Origin: Teratosphaeria epicoccoides | Lineage: Eukaryota; Ascomycota; Dothideomycetes; Mycosphaerellales; Teratosphaeriaceae | Direction: 5' to 3' | NCBI GenBank assembly: GCA_021401465.1 | Contig: JADDMT010000221.1 | Span: 1 to 32,965, forward strand | Length of the DNA: 32,965 bases | Shown: positions 9,794 through 20,976 of the stretch, piece by piece | Numbering within the stretch: the stretch's first letter is position 1 | Layout: each line of letters begins with the position of its first letter | Position numbers and translations under genes: made by a program | Notes under the pieces: generated by a model | What the model saw: only the letters and a program-made list of their open reading frames with translations | Database searches by the model: none | What the model was told of the DNA's origin: nothing

Positions 9794-11662
9794 GATGTTG
9801 TCTAGGTATATAACTACAAAGACGTCAAGGTACTCTCGTAGCATGTTATTAATAAATGCCTACTATGTAGCTAGGGTATTTGTTAACCTAAATAGCATGA
9901 CTTTGTACTCGTAGTGTCTAAACCTAGTTCGGAACGTAGTCTTCTATTCTTCGCCTTCCTTAATTCAAATTTAGTTATACGCTCTAGGTATGTCGAACTT
10001 TAAGAACTACATTGCTCCTTATAGGCAGTCCTGCAATTCCGAGAGCAAAGGAAGCAGATAACTATTCTTTATCGTGATGTCGTTTAATCTACGATAATCT
10101 ATGCAGAGTTACTAGTTATCTTCCCCCTTAGGCACAAACAGGATTAGATATCTAGCTAGGGACTACGACTTGCGGATGAAGCCTTTCTAGAGGTTGTCTT
10201 CTAGGTATTTCCGGAGAATCTCTAGTTTCGCCGCTAACAACAGGCGAACTAATTACTTCGTTAGTGTCTTGCTAGGGAGTAAGGGTATCCTGTAGTCCTA
10301 CTCCTAGTGTTCTGGCAGAGCTTCTTAGTCGGGTTCTTCCTTGAAAAGAGTAGCGAACTCTTTATACTTATCGGGAACTATGAATTCGACCTTGACTTCT
10401 AATTGCGTTGCTTTAACCTATAGGACGTGCACTTCCTATTCTAGATCCTTAATACCGGCTACTATCTCGCTTGAAGTCATAGCACATATTTTAATCTTGC
10501 CTAGTGCGTTATGCACTACAGGTAGAGGTATCGATCTTAAGAGTTCTAGGAACTAGATCCTCTCATTCTTCTAGTTAGTATAGGGGTTAGCGTTTCTTAG
10601 CTATAGTAACCCTAGTACTACATCCGAGCCTAGTGACTCCATGATGTCGAACTAGAGCATCTCTCGGTAGCGTCCTATCTGCAGAGGTATCATCTCGGTC
10701 TCTTCGTCAACTATTCCTTAGTTGTACGTGACTAGCTTTCTATTAATCGCTTGTAGCAAGAAAGCATTCGTCTTCGCCTGTAGCTTTATCCTAGCTGTCC
10801 TGGCAAACTTGGGCGTCATGAAGATTCTAGTACATCCTGAATCTATTAAGGCCCTAGCTAGCGTCTCGTTAATGTGCACCTATACTCTAAGGTTGTTCGC
10901 GTATCTGGCGCCGATCGCGGCACATCGTTGTAGCCCTGTCTAGTCTGTCTGTAGGTCTAATTCTAGCGGACCTCGTTGTTTCCCAAATAACTGTCTTCAC
11001 GGACTAGTTCAGGGATCATGCGGTCTCGGCTTCTTCTCTAAGCGTTACCGTTTTCTGGCCTAAGAGGTCGTTCTCGCTCTTAGCCTCGCTGTTCCTGCGC
11101 GTTTCTTGCGTACTCTATCTTTAAGTGATAGACTCGGAGTCGTAGCGCTCGTGGAATCTAAATACCTTCGTGGGTTAGGTAGCCTCCCTAGGGCGTAAAC
11201 TCTACCCCGAACAGTACAATTTCTTAGACAACTTTCTGATGCGCGTGAGGTTAAGCTACGACTAGTAGTCTCCTTAGGTGTCGTCGCATACGGTTAGCTA
11301 GTTCGTTATACTAAAGCTAGTTAACATGTTGTACTCTATTAATCCATAGGCAAGCCTAAGCCTACTAGTTCTGTATGATTCGGATAATATCGAGTCTGAT
11401 GTCATGTGGCGGCATGGCCTATCGCTCTATGCTCTCGTCTTCCTCGGAATCAGGAATGACGGCTTCGACAAGCTCGTAGTTGTCGTCCGAACCTTCTTCT
11501 TCTTCTTCTAGCTCCTGTTGCCTCAGGACTGTCGTACTAGAAGGTGTACCCCTTAGCGCACAGATCGACTATGCCTTGTTTCGGCTAGGGTACTATCCGG
11601 AACTATCTTTATCACTCATGTGAATTCGACAATTGTCGTCGTAGCACGCAGTCTAAGTAAGT
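9794..11662 (-). pseudogene. Old family B fragment B0: gag C-terminus, protease, start of RT
   Basis: Colinear with 23926-25794 of B1 and of exactly the same length (1,869 bp), so the copies differ by substitutions only. On the minus strand it holds the end of gag, the GGGAAAC heptamer (10978-10984), the protease with DSGCTRIF (near 10830-10860) and RT to the residues just before the conserved YLDD. It is cut at the left by the 5' LTR of A2 and at the right by element C. TAG codons fall at Gln/Trp positions. Several RIP sites differ between B0 and B1, so at least part of the mutation happened independently after the copies separated. Confidence 0.85.
10978..10984 (-). promoter_or_regulatory. 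Candidate -1 frameshift heptamer in B0
   Basis: GGGAAAC on the minus strand, at the place that matches 25110-25116 in B1. The zero-frame codons are GGA AAC in the gag frame. Kept unchanged although neighbouring bases differ between copies. Confidence 0.5.
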
Positions 11663-12005
11663 ACATCTCGAAAACCTAACCCCTAAGCAGTACGAAGTAC
11701 GAAGAGTAGACCGAGTAGAGCTAAGTTAGCTAAGTAGGTACTAGTAGTATACTAGTAGTATCTTACTAGCTCGGCCTACTCGGCCCTACTCCTAGCCACT
11801 TGATTCACGGGCTCGTTAGCCTTCCTACTTATGCCTACTCGTAGGCGTGCTTATTTAACGGCTTTCTACTCGATCGCTACTTACCTATACTCGTACGCTC
11901 CTCTGACGTGTACGTCTACTTAGCCCTACTCCTAGCCGTGCAATCTGGCGACAGGCATCACTACTGAGTGTTAGCAATATGCAGTAGTTAGAATGAAACT
12001 TGTCT
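11663..12005. repeat. Left subterminal region of C with a large hairpin
   Basis: Non-coding. Imperfect inverted arms (gagtagaccgagtagagct near 11704 and agctcggcctactcgg near 11768) flank a core of CTAGTAGTATACTAGTAGTAT. The phrase CCCTACTCCTAGCC occurs twice (near 11786 and 11925). Such structure fits transposase-binding subterminal repeats. Confidence 0.45.
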
Positions 12006-13420
12006 TTAGACTGCCCCCTTACATAGCTCATTTACCGTACTAGCTACTACGCCGCTGTCTCTGCGCTATAGGTAGTCTCCGAAGCCTTCTATAGTCGACG
12101 GCTGTAGCTTGTAAGTCGTCTACATCCTCCTATGCCTTTCCTCATACGCTTAGAGGCGCATCTAGTCCGCAACCTATTCGACGATCTTGTCTTCGACCTC
12201 TACGCTCTCTAACATTCCCTCATACTTCTTGACTACTAGAAACTGAAGTCGAGGCAGCCGAGCAGCTATAATAGTCATGTAGAGTACGAACTGCTTAGAG
12301 TACACGAAACTGCAGAGGTCCGCATTAATGTTATCTGAATTCTAGTAAATACATACATACCTGCCCGCCATGTTAGTAGCAGCTAAGTAGCTACTATGAC
12401 TAAAATATGCTACTATCGAATCACATCTACCTGCTATTGCCGTATCAAATTAGCAGGGACTGCAGCTCTTACTAGCATGCTAGTCTCATAGGAGCTAAGA
12501 AACAAGTAAACTATAAGTAATACTATCTCCGCTAGCTCGCTAGACTTTAGGAAACACGGCTAGACCCCTGTTTAGAACACTACTATGTCTCTACGCCTGC
12601 CTGCTCGCTAGCCTACTATAGCCTTAGAAACATGTGTCGAGATGCACATATGCACTTGTTAGCGCATCTCGTTCCTCTGCACGTAGTACTAGACGATGAA
12701 CGGCTTGTTCATTATGCCATTCAAAGTAGCCAAGTTGTTGCGGGCTCCTGCGACGACGTCGCTAAACTCGCCCTGTAGACGCTGTCTAAACTGTAGAGAG
12801 AACTCGTCGTATAATGGCTCTATGTCGTATGTATTCTATAGGCCTTAGTAGAATGCCTAGGTGTACTAGTCTTCTGTCTTGTACTCGACATTGACCTTCT
12901 TTTAGCCTGACTAATTAGCGTCTTCTGTCTTCATCACAATGAAGACGACCTTCCTATTCCTTTTGCTCCTAAACACACGGACCCCCCTAAAACTCATCTA
13001 AGGGGCGTTAGGGGTCCCATTGTAACTGACGACGATTAGCCTGCTAAAGAAAAGCTCATGTGTACCTAGCGGTCTAGTAAGTAGCACTCCGAACACCTTG
13101 TTCGTGATTAGGGGCAGTACACTATTAGCCCGCTCCCTTGTCGCGCGACTCGCTATGTCCTCCCCTTTAAAGATCTTCTTAAACGGCAGGATTTTAACGC
13201 GTCTAGTAAACATGAAGTTAGTAACTAGTCGTCATATCTCAGGGTTAACTGCATACTCATTCCTATTCCGGGTTAGCTACCTAGCGCAGCTGTCCTTGTA
13301 GTTGTCGTGCTAGTCGATTATCTGGCAATTCTTGCTGTAGTAGGCTACTGCCTAACATGGGCACATCTTAAGCGGGCTGTCGATGCCATAATTAGTGTAT
13401 TAAGCGACTATGCTAGCTAT
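12006..13420 (-). pseudogene. MYND-like zinc-finger gene carried by C, RIP-mutated, probably spliced
   Basis: The minus-strand frame near 13420-12998 reads PLKMCPC, a TAG, AVAYYSKNCQIID, a TAG, HDNYKDSC. With TAG read as Gln/Trp and the obvious Cys-to-Tyr change this resembles the second half of a MYND finger (CxxC..YCS..CQ..DW..H...C), with one extra residue between Trp and the last His position. The likely start is an ATG turned ATA at 13418-13420. The frame continues through RRVKILPFKKIF and beyond to about 12430, changes register beside a TACTAAC...CAG splice acceptor (12361-12377), and goes on as YSKQFVLYMTIIAARLP to TAA 12006-12008. The donor is unresolved. MYND fingers are usually protein-interaction modules; a role in transposition is inference. 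Confidence 0.5.
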
Positions 13421-14269
13421 TGTCTCGAATAGTAAGATAGAGGGTTGATTAATGTTACTACTACTTGTGTGTATCAGGCAAGTCTTCGAAGTTAGTTAAT
13501 GTAATTAGTAAAGAGTTAAAGTAGAAGAGCAATAGTAGATATAGATATCTCTTGCTACTAAGTGCACGTGCTGCCGCCTAGCTAGCGCACATGAGGCCCT
13601 CGTAACTGCCGTCTAGATTAGTTAGCTGCTACGTGCTACTATGTACTACATGCAGGTAGTTATCGCTCTTAACAAAGAAGCAGCAAACATGGCGACATCT
13701 ATCCTATGTAGCTGTGTCTGCTAAGTACACATGCTACTGTCGAGCTAGCGTCAGTGTGACTATGTCGCGGTTACTACTATTCCTAATACCTCCGTATAGT
13801 AGTAGATAAGGTCCGTAGGTCGTAACTACAAGGATCATTTTTTACTGCCTTTTAAGGCAGAATCGCCTGATATCGTGCCTTCTTCATTTAGTCATGTGCC
13901 TAGGCAGCAGTGTGTAATATTTAACCGAATCTGTGACAGCGTCGCGTGCCTTCCGTTTCTAGCCATTTTTCAGGCAGTAGCGTTATGTGCCTTCCATTTC
14001 TAGTCATTTTTCAGGCAGAAGCTAATAATGTGACGATGCAACGTGTGCGGTTAGCGACTATGCAGAGCACATAACCTATAGCTACTAAAATACAAAAGAA
14101 GCTTAGTACTCTAAACTTCTTTCTTTTAAACAACTACCTTATCTAGTACTCGGCTTCTTCTTTAGCATCTATACAGATACTAGCATACCGATAACACTAT
14201 AGCATGTAAGCATTATATGCTTGTATGACGAGACTATAAACTGACGCGCTAGTAGAATCTAAACCTACC
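13421..14269. other. Intergenic region between two divergent genes of C
   Basis: Separates the MYND-like gene (-) from the spliced gene (+), so it probably holds both promoters. No coding frame is convincing. It contains a GGCAG-rich repeat cluster at 13845-14020, including a near-palindrome ctgccttttaaggcag (13847-13862). Confidence 0.5.
13946..14018. repeat. Two direct repeats of 32 bp
   Basis: Units at 13946-13977 and 13987-14018, both from GTGCCTTCC to TTTTTCAGGCAG, differing at two sites (G/A and C/T) that are themselves RIP-type transitions. A weaker relative precedes them near 13876-13910. Confidence 0.7.
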
Positions 14270-15460
14270 ATGTCGACGAATCTGACCCTAGACCTAGAGC
14301 TGGCGATTAGTGTAGGTTCTAAGCACGCCGAGTTCGCGGCCGACTACGTCCGCAATACCGTCTAGGTATCAGAAGCCGCCGTCGCGCTACAGAAGGCATA
14401 TCCGGACTTTAATGCCTACGAGGATCTCGTTAACTACGCCCCTTAGGTAGAGCATTAAGCTAGGCATAAGGTGCTTGACGTCGCATGCGGCGGTAGCCTG
14501 ATTAGGCTCCTAGCGAGTGCAAAGCTAGCTGCGCTAGATGGTGTATACTTCCTAGACTTCTATGCTAAGATACTAGATAAGAGCTAGTAGTATGTGTTAT
14601 AGCTAGGCCTTAGAGGCAATACTGTTACTAACTAATCTTTAGTACCATGCGGGACTACTAGGGAAGCGTGGACTCACAGCGCTTTATCTAGGCGAGGCTC
14701 GGTCGCACCCCTACAGCTAGCATCAAGCAGGCTGCTAGATGCCCTAACGGCTTTTAGATAGTATTTACAAAGGGCGTACTAGAGATGTTTAAGCCACGGG
14801 TCTATTCGGGGCTAATCCGCTAGCTACGCGAGCTAGTTAGTAACAACGGCTAGCTGATCTTGGATTAGAAGGAGCCTGCTCCTAGCTAGTAGCTACTCTT
14901 ACACCGACTAAGCGAGGCTACTTCTATGGCCTATCGAGAGTACACTATAAGAGACTAGGCCTTATTGCTATCGCGTATTCAGAATGTTTAGTACCCCGCC
15001 CTACTAAGTCCTAGCTTTAACCGTCTAATCACGTAGTACACCATGATCACTAGCTAGGACGAATTAGCGAGGGCGCGGAGATCTATGCTTGCTTTCTTCG
15101 CTAAGCCTAGTATAGTAAGTAAGGTATCCCTCTATGCAGACTTTCTGACCTACTACCCGACAGATTAGTTAACTGCTCTCTACGGCTTATTTGTCAAGCG
15201 AGCAAGAACCCGTGTCAGCTATCTAACCGCGGCGTTAGAGGTCAAAGTCGACATAGCGTGGCGTGAATAGCTTAATAGCAAGATTAGTAGTACTACTCCT
15301 AGGCAGAGAGGTTTCTAGGTCGAGCTCTTATACACTCTCCTCATTAAGCCCATGGTTACGATATCTCTTAATCAAGTTAAACAGGAATTGTCGCGCACAG
15401 AGAGACGTGCGCTAGAACGATAGGTAGCGAAGGCTCTGCAGAAAGAGTAGTAAATATACA
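14270..15460 (+). pseudogene. Unknown spliced gene of C, RIP-mutated
   Basis: ATG 14270 opens a frame that runs to 14589; a 53 nt intron then restores a second frame that stays usable, apart from TAG, to TAG-TAA at 15449-15454. Residue stretches such as HKVLDVACGGSLIRLL look like motif I of SAM-dependent methyltransferases (VLDVACG), and IVFTKGVLEMFKPRVY follows in exon 2. No further methyltransferase motif is clear, so I leave the function open. The gene points toward the transposase gene and shares the putative promoter region with the MYND-like gene. RIP stops are mostly TAG. The frame may go on past the TAA (CAA to TAA) into the next region. Confidence 0.6.
14590..14642 (+). other. Spliceosomal intron, 53 nt
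   Basis: Donor GTATGT (14590-14595), branch-point box TACTAAC (14627-14633) and acceptor TTTAG (ends 14642). Its removal joins the frame of exon 1 to the frame of exon 2 in phase, which supports both the intron and the gene. Confidence 0.75.
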
Positions 15461-15996
15461 AGGTAGATAAGCTAGCTAGCTGCCTAGACGCTAGCTAGCA
15501 GAGAGATGTGCATGCGATGAGAGACTTTCGGCTAGTAGCACTAACTACTAATCCTGCGGCATGACTAATAAGTAGTTATGCACGTAGGTAGAAGACCTAC
15601 TTCTAGCTGTAGCAGGTAGCAATTCATGACTTTCTTGAGAACTTACTAAGCATCTACCTCTTAGCGACGTGCCTGCTGTCGAAAAGAAGCTCGCAGCTGT
15701 TATCGCTAAACACGAGTTTCCCTTTCTCAAGGTTAGTAGCCGTAATTCTGACTAATCATACATACATATGCTAACTAGTTATGTTTCTAGCTCCTAGCTA
15801 AGCTTCGTAACAAGATCTACAAAGGAGTTATTATGTCGCCTACCCCGATTAGCATCATGTTTAACTACAGCACAGGTTAGCTAAGTAGCTAAGTCGTCAA
15901 GTCTACTAGCGCTAGCTAGAAGAACTACGTGCTAGGAGCCCTCCTTGTAGCGTGCTACTTTCATCGAGCTTACTAGTATAGCATTCGTTACGTATG
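15461..15996 (+). pseudogene. Possible 3' exons of the unknown gene of C
   Basis: Protein-like stretches in changing frames suggest further exons: VPAVEKKLAAVIAKHEF at about 15668-15725, then a donor-like GTTAGT near 15732 and TGCTAAC...TAG near 15769-15777, then LAKLRNKIYKG at about 15796-15828 followed by SPTPISIMFNYSTG. The exact exon borders cannot be fixed by eye. The region ends against the stop of the convergent transposase gene. Confidence 0.4.
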
Positions 15997-18900
15997 TCAT
16001 AATCGTTTGCGTTTGTTTCTCCTCGATTAGTCCTAAGTAGAGCTGCTAGCGACGCCACGCTTGAGCGATAGCGGCCCTTCCTTGCTAGTAGCCGTAATAT
16101 CGCGCTCCTTAGCTGTATTCAGGCAATGTAGCTTATGTTTAGTTGCTATCCTAGACTCTTGTTCCTCCTAGTCCGCATTATATATGAAGTTATAGGTCTC
16201 AAAGTCGGCAGTGTTATTAATGTACATGTCATATCGGCCGGAGGTGTCATATTCGTCTGTTAGCATAACATGGATACTATAGTAGACGCTAGTAAGCCCG
16301 TAGATATAGCGACCTTACAGAGTACCTTCCTGTAGGCCGGAACGCATCGCTGTAATTACTGTCATGCTATAAACATCGTCTACTCTTCTAGCCGGATCTT
16401 TCGGCCAGAACAGGTCTACGAACACACCTATGTAGGTCGGACGTTTATTATGTGCTAGTATTATGTAGTTGTAGCTGTCTACTATGACGCGCGATTTCTT
16501 GTCTCGGAAGGTTACGACATACAACAGGCGAGTAGGCAGCCGGCCCTTGAAGGCGACGACTAGGTCGATTTGTCTATTAACGCTAGTAGTCTCGTCCGCA
16601 ACTAGCGGCACTTCGTACTCCTAGACCTAGAGCTAGTCGTTACGGCGATTGTCCTGGATTCCTTGCTAGTTCGGGGTACATCTAACGACGTCTAGCTTAG
16701 TTGCAGATAGATCGTCAGGATCCTTATAATGCATCTTCTAGCACTATACACTAGCATAGAAAGATACATCTAAATCGTTAACCTAATCCGGTCTTCTCTT
16801 GATCCTGTCAGGATTAAGACGCATTGTATTTAACGTCGATGTTATATTAGACGACGCCTAGTACTCTCTAACAAACACTGTAGTAGTATAACAGAAGTAA
16901 GGCCCTACCTCTAGCCCTATGTGTGCTACTACATTACTAACTGTCCTCTATATGTCTCTACCTAGTAACAATTAGCTAGATCTTAGCCTTCGCTAGCTAA
17001 GGAAGGCTTCGACATCCTTCTACTCTGTCGGTTAAGGCACTTCGCGCTCCTGAGCCTCTCGACGTTCGGCCTTAGTCTGCTACTAGAACGTTAGGCTAGT
17101 ATTAAAGAATGTAAGCATAGTAATCTTTCGCTAGAAATACTCCATAATTTGGTCCTCCTATCCGTTCTTCTTATTAGTTAATTTAAATAGCTTCTTGATG
17201 TATTCGACATGCTTGTGTTCAAAGTAGCTAGTGTCAAGGTCTAGCGCGTTGCCAAAGAGCCGTATCATGTCTATGTAGTATGTAAGGGCATAAAACTTAG
17301 GAAAATTAAAGTGCCCTTATAGTTTACATACATTGTCTACTATCTTAGGCTCCTCTGCTCGCTCTGTCTGCGCTTTCTTCTTTCTTAGCTCTCCTTTGCT
17401 TATGCGGTACTCCCTAAACTCTTCTTTATACTAGTTACATTAGAATAGAGCGAGGACTATAAACTAGAGCGTTTCGCTATCATGTGAAGGATATTACGCT
17501 AACTAAGAGAAGTCTACTATCGCCCGCAAGAACCGGATAGCGCTATGTGCCTTAGCCTCTTCTAATAGTAGCACGAAGACTAGGAGCAACTATCGCAGCA
17601 TACTCTTCTACTCCTAGCCTGTCTATTAGCTTACTACAGACATCTAGCTAAACACCCGGAGGTTCCTAAATGTAGGCACCGCCGCGAAGCGACAGTTAAT
17701 AATGACATCTAGTTAATAATCTACGACAGTCTTGCCTTTGTTACTCTTTCTTGCTGCTTTATGCTAGCCCTCGGCTTGTAGGAGTGCCGCTCTAGCTCGC
17801 TTCGAAGACAGAGGCAGTCGACTCTTAAGCAAATCTCGCGTCTAATCTATGACATACATTAATACGCCCTTAAAGAGTTAGTAGAGCACGTCTACTATTA
17901 GCGTCTTGTAGATATTTAGGCTAGGGTGCCTGAATGCGAAGTTTAGTAGGTCGTGCACGTGGCTACCCTAGTCCTTCTTCGCCGCTCGCTAGAGCATGAT
18001 TTGTATTTACGTGTCCTTATGTATCCGCTATGGCATAACTACTTCGAGGTCTTCGCGTTTTTCTAGATCAATTATACATATCATGTAGTAGCGGTTATTC
18101 TTCATGCCTGTAATCATTACCTGTTCTTAGTAGTCGCTCGCGTATACTGCGATATTTAGGAAACATCGCTATGTCTCGCTATCCGCACACAAGACGTCGA
18201 GGCCCTCGCCCGCGGCGAGCTTAGTAATAGGGTCGAACATTGTCTTCATGTAGCGATAGTATAGCTTGTCCCTAATGCTTCCTTTCCTGCCTTTGACTAC
18301 TAGTAGCATCGCTAGGAGCCCGCTACCTAGTCGATAGTTAGAGTTACGAACCGATCTAGGCAGGTTGCTAATCGTCAAGTACACAGGCCATGCGATCAGG
18401 TCACCTTGATGATTAGTAACCTGTGTCTTGTCACTAGCAAGAATCAGTGGCATAATTGTCGCTCTGTCTATTCTAAGCTCTTTCTGTTTGTCCTACTACT
18501 AGTCTGCAGAGGCCATGTCCTTATAGATCCGCCTAGGCGGGTCATCTAGAGTCTCGAGGTAATAAGGCGCGTACACGAGATTATTCCTGAAACCCTTGTG
18601 CCCTATAAGAAAGCGCATAACGTCTTCGACTTTCTAGTGCCTTAGAGGCACCGTCTTGACACTAGAGGTCGACTATAGAGATTCTAATTCAATGTTCGTA
18701 ATACTCTACTTTATAATGAATAGTAGTTAGTAGGCACTTACTTCTTAGATCTTGTCCTTAAGCTCTACGCCTAACTGAAAGCTAAGCAGTTCGTGGATCT
18801 TCTGCAGCCGGGGATTCTTAAATAACCGATCGATAGCGTTGCTCGAAATGCCTTCGTGTAAGAGCTAGTATGCGAATACTACATCTGCATTACTTTAGAA

Positions 18901-19633
18901 GAAGGCATGGCCCTATTCATTAAGTTCCTTATCTGTCTGTTCGTTAGACCTAGTCAAGGTTATTACTAACTTAGTAGGATTACGGCTTAACGTACACTTT
19001 GATTAGCCTGCCCGCCATGAGACTACCTACGCCGAAAGGTGTCTGCTTGTACGGTTGCTTGTACCTAGCAGACAACAGCCTACTAGCGCGCATATAGATT
19101 GAAGCCAAGCTATGCTCGCTCGTGACGCCATGTAGCCTACCCGTTTAGCTGCTATTCGTGTCTCTATATCGTCTATCTAGAGATGTGGCGTCTCTTGTGA
19201 ATGCTGCTAGGTCGTCGTAGAGACTAAGCGCGTCGATGTTACTACTATTATCGTCGATTGCCCTAGCTGTCGCTACCATCTCTTTCTCTTACATGTAAGC
19301 CTTATTAAATACAGGCTTAACGACTATGACTAGTTCCTCATTTGCAACATACTGCCTATCTACTCCCGCAGCATCGTCGACTAATGCCCCCTCCTTGTAG
19401 GCAAGGACATTGTCTACTGATTAAGTTTCGACTCTGTCATTTAAGTCTAAGGAGATGTTCAAATCTGACGCGTATTTCTCGTCAGGTCTAAGATCCATAG
19501 TGCTCTGATTAATGAAGTGCTAAAACTTCGCCGCTATGCAGGTAGGAACATGCTAGGCATGACTACTATGACCTTTTAATGCCTTGCTGTAGCCTATATA
19601 GTATAGTATGCGCTGTGAAGCTATTGTCGACAT
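15997..19633 (-). pseudogene. Plavaka-type transposase, RIP-mutated
   Basis: From ATG 19631-19633 to TGA 15997-15999, about 1,200 codons, with one frame change explained by a putative 46 nt intron (18950-18995). Hallmarks of the fungal Plavaka/CACTA-like transposases follow in order: FLIGHKGFRNNLVYAP; a D followed by three TAG codons and DKQKEL, the DWWW...Q block with all three Trp lost (18493-18501); PLILASDKTQVT; AWPVYLTISNLPRSVR; a VDVLYxLFKGV block near 17880; FNFPKFYALTYYIDMIRLFG near 17320; and the tail RRNKRKRL, a probable nuclear signal. The enzyme would cut and paste the element in the nucleus. The C-terminal frame is consistent over about 2.9 kb, so the coding unit was complete before RIP. 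Confidence 0.82.
18950..18995 (-). other. Putative 46 nt intron in the transposase gene
   Basis: Donor GTACGT and acceptor ACTAG on the minus strand. Removing it joins the N-terminal frame to the main frame in phase. The branch point is weak (CTACTAAG is nearest), so a small indel is the alternative. Confidence 0.45.
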
Positions 19634-20408
19634 AGTGTGTTGTAAAGGCTAGGGCGCTCATAGACGCGTTAATCACTATAAACACCCGACCCCTAGAAAG
19701 GTACGCGTGCCGCGCGGGTAGCTGATTGCCGCTTAGACGGTTTATCCTGTTAGCTAGCTATGCGTAGTTAGGGTTAGTATTTAGGTTAATGGAAGAATCG
19801 AGTGTTATTAGAGTGTAGTAGTAAAGGAGGGCCTAGAGTAGACGAAAATGGATGTGCCGGGAGTATACTAGCGGCAGTTATATTAGCTAACTCATTCTGT
19901 CGATCGCAGGCAGTACGAGCGCTATTTTAGCCGGGAATCCCGAATTTCGAGTAGTTTCATATATAAATCTAAAGTGTATAGTATTCATATGCATAGAGTC
20001 ATACCCTCTATTACTAGCGGCTTAGATGTGTAGCGTAGACATAGTAGGAGTGCCGCTAGTATACTACTAGCAGTCGTTGTCTGTCGATTGTAAGGGTTTA
20101 AAACGTGTAGTAGTAATCTATAGGTCGGACCTTGACGTAGTAGTAGTAGACATACTGCTAGTATACTACTAGCATTTAGTAGTCGTCGAGTACATTCGAA
20201 CGGACGAGATGATTAGTGTTATGCATATACTCTATCAGATGAGGTGCTTGTGTAGTTGCTATCTAAAACGATACTACTCGCGCACGACTACTAGCATTAC
20301 TCTATCACAAGATTAGAGTCAAACCCTAGTTAATCTGTCATCTTACGCTAGCCTGCGCAGCCTGTACGATCCTATGCCTCTCTACTCGCCCTGATCATCG
20401 CGCATGGT
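19634..20408. repeat. Right subterminal region of C
   Basis: Non-coding. The string GCTAGTATACTACTAGCA occurs at 20055-20072 and 20157-20174, and a related gagtatactagcggcag at 19861. These are inverted relative to the copy at the left end (11740 onward). The last 100 bp show no match to the left edge of C and stop abruptly at the LTR of B1. Confidence 0.5.
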
Positions 20409-20897
20409 TGTCATAAGGGTAGGTGCTAATAGCAGGAAGGGGATCAGGTGTTAGACTCGCAGAGCTGTGAAGAATATCGACAATAGTAGTTGACCTTGTA
20501 ACTAACTCTCCTCTAAGCAAGAGAGGATTAAATTGAGATTAAGCACGAAGCTCCTAACTACCTATCCTAAAGCCATCCCTATATACTAGAGAGACAGAGC
20601 AGCTCTGTTAGATCTGTTAACAGACCCGATAGATCTATATTTACAGATCTGTAGACTAACCCTATAGATCTAAGGGTCTGTCATCCTATGACAGATCCCT
20701 TCTTCCTTGTAGGCCTATAGATCTGTAGACTAACCCTATAGATCTAGGGATCTATCCTCATGTGACAGATCCTTTCTCCTATGACTATGCCTATGACTTA
20801 TAGCACTCCTATGACTATACTATGACTCATAGCACTTAGGACCCTCATGATCCTGTATCCTATAGTACTCCAGACAGTACTCCTAACACTTATGACA
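20409..20897 (-). repeat. 3' LTR of B1 (489 bp)
   Basis: Ends in TGTCAT / ATGACA, a 6 bp terminal inverted repeat with TG...CA. Inside are two diverged units of about 80 bp, each with AGATCTGTAGACTAACCCTA and an inverted pair (ggatctgtc / gacagatcc type) around a CACGTG-like centre. Confidence 0.9.
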
Positions 20898-20910
20898 CTA
20901 TCCCCCTCTT
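20898..20910 (-). other. Polypurine tract of B1
   Basis: AAGAGGGGGATAG on the minus strand, directly beside the 3' LTR. The same 13 bases are kept in B3 (31542-31554). Confidence 0.75.
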
Positions 20911-20976
20911 AGCCTAGCTCGTCCCTAAGCTACCTTATTAGTGCGGGGTTTCTCTTGTTACTTTTTTTACGCTATA

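Larger units (their letters stand above)
11663..20408. mobile_element. Plavaka-type (CACTA-related) DNA transposon C with two extra genes
   Basis: A block of about 8.7 kb between B0 and B1 with no LTR sequence. It contains three gene remnants: a MYND-like gene (-), an unknown spliced gene (+) and a large transposase (-) with clear Plavaka hallmarks. AT-rich flanks carry a CTAGTAGTATACTAG motif, direct at the left (from 11740) and inverted at the right (20056, 20158), as expected of subterminal repeats. I could not find clean terminal inverted repeats or a target duplication. Part of either end may have been lost when B1 or B0 recombined here, so the outer limits are the edges of the neighbouring elements, not proven transposon ends. 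Confidence 0.6.

Noticed and set aside
13946..14018. CRISPR-like repeat pair
   Set aside because: Only two units with a 9 bp gap, in a eukaryotic transposon; a simple direct duplication.
14270..15460. Firm call of a DNA methyltransferase in element C
   Set aside because: Only a VLDVACG-like motif is seen; no catalytic PC or NPP-type motif could be found in the joined exons.
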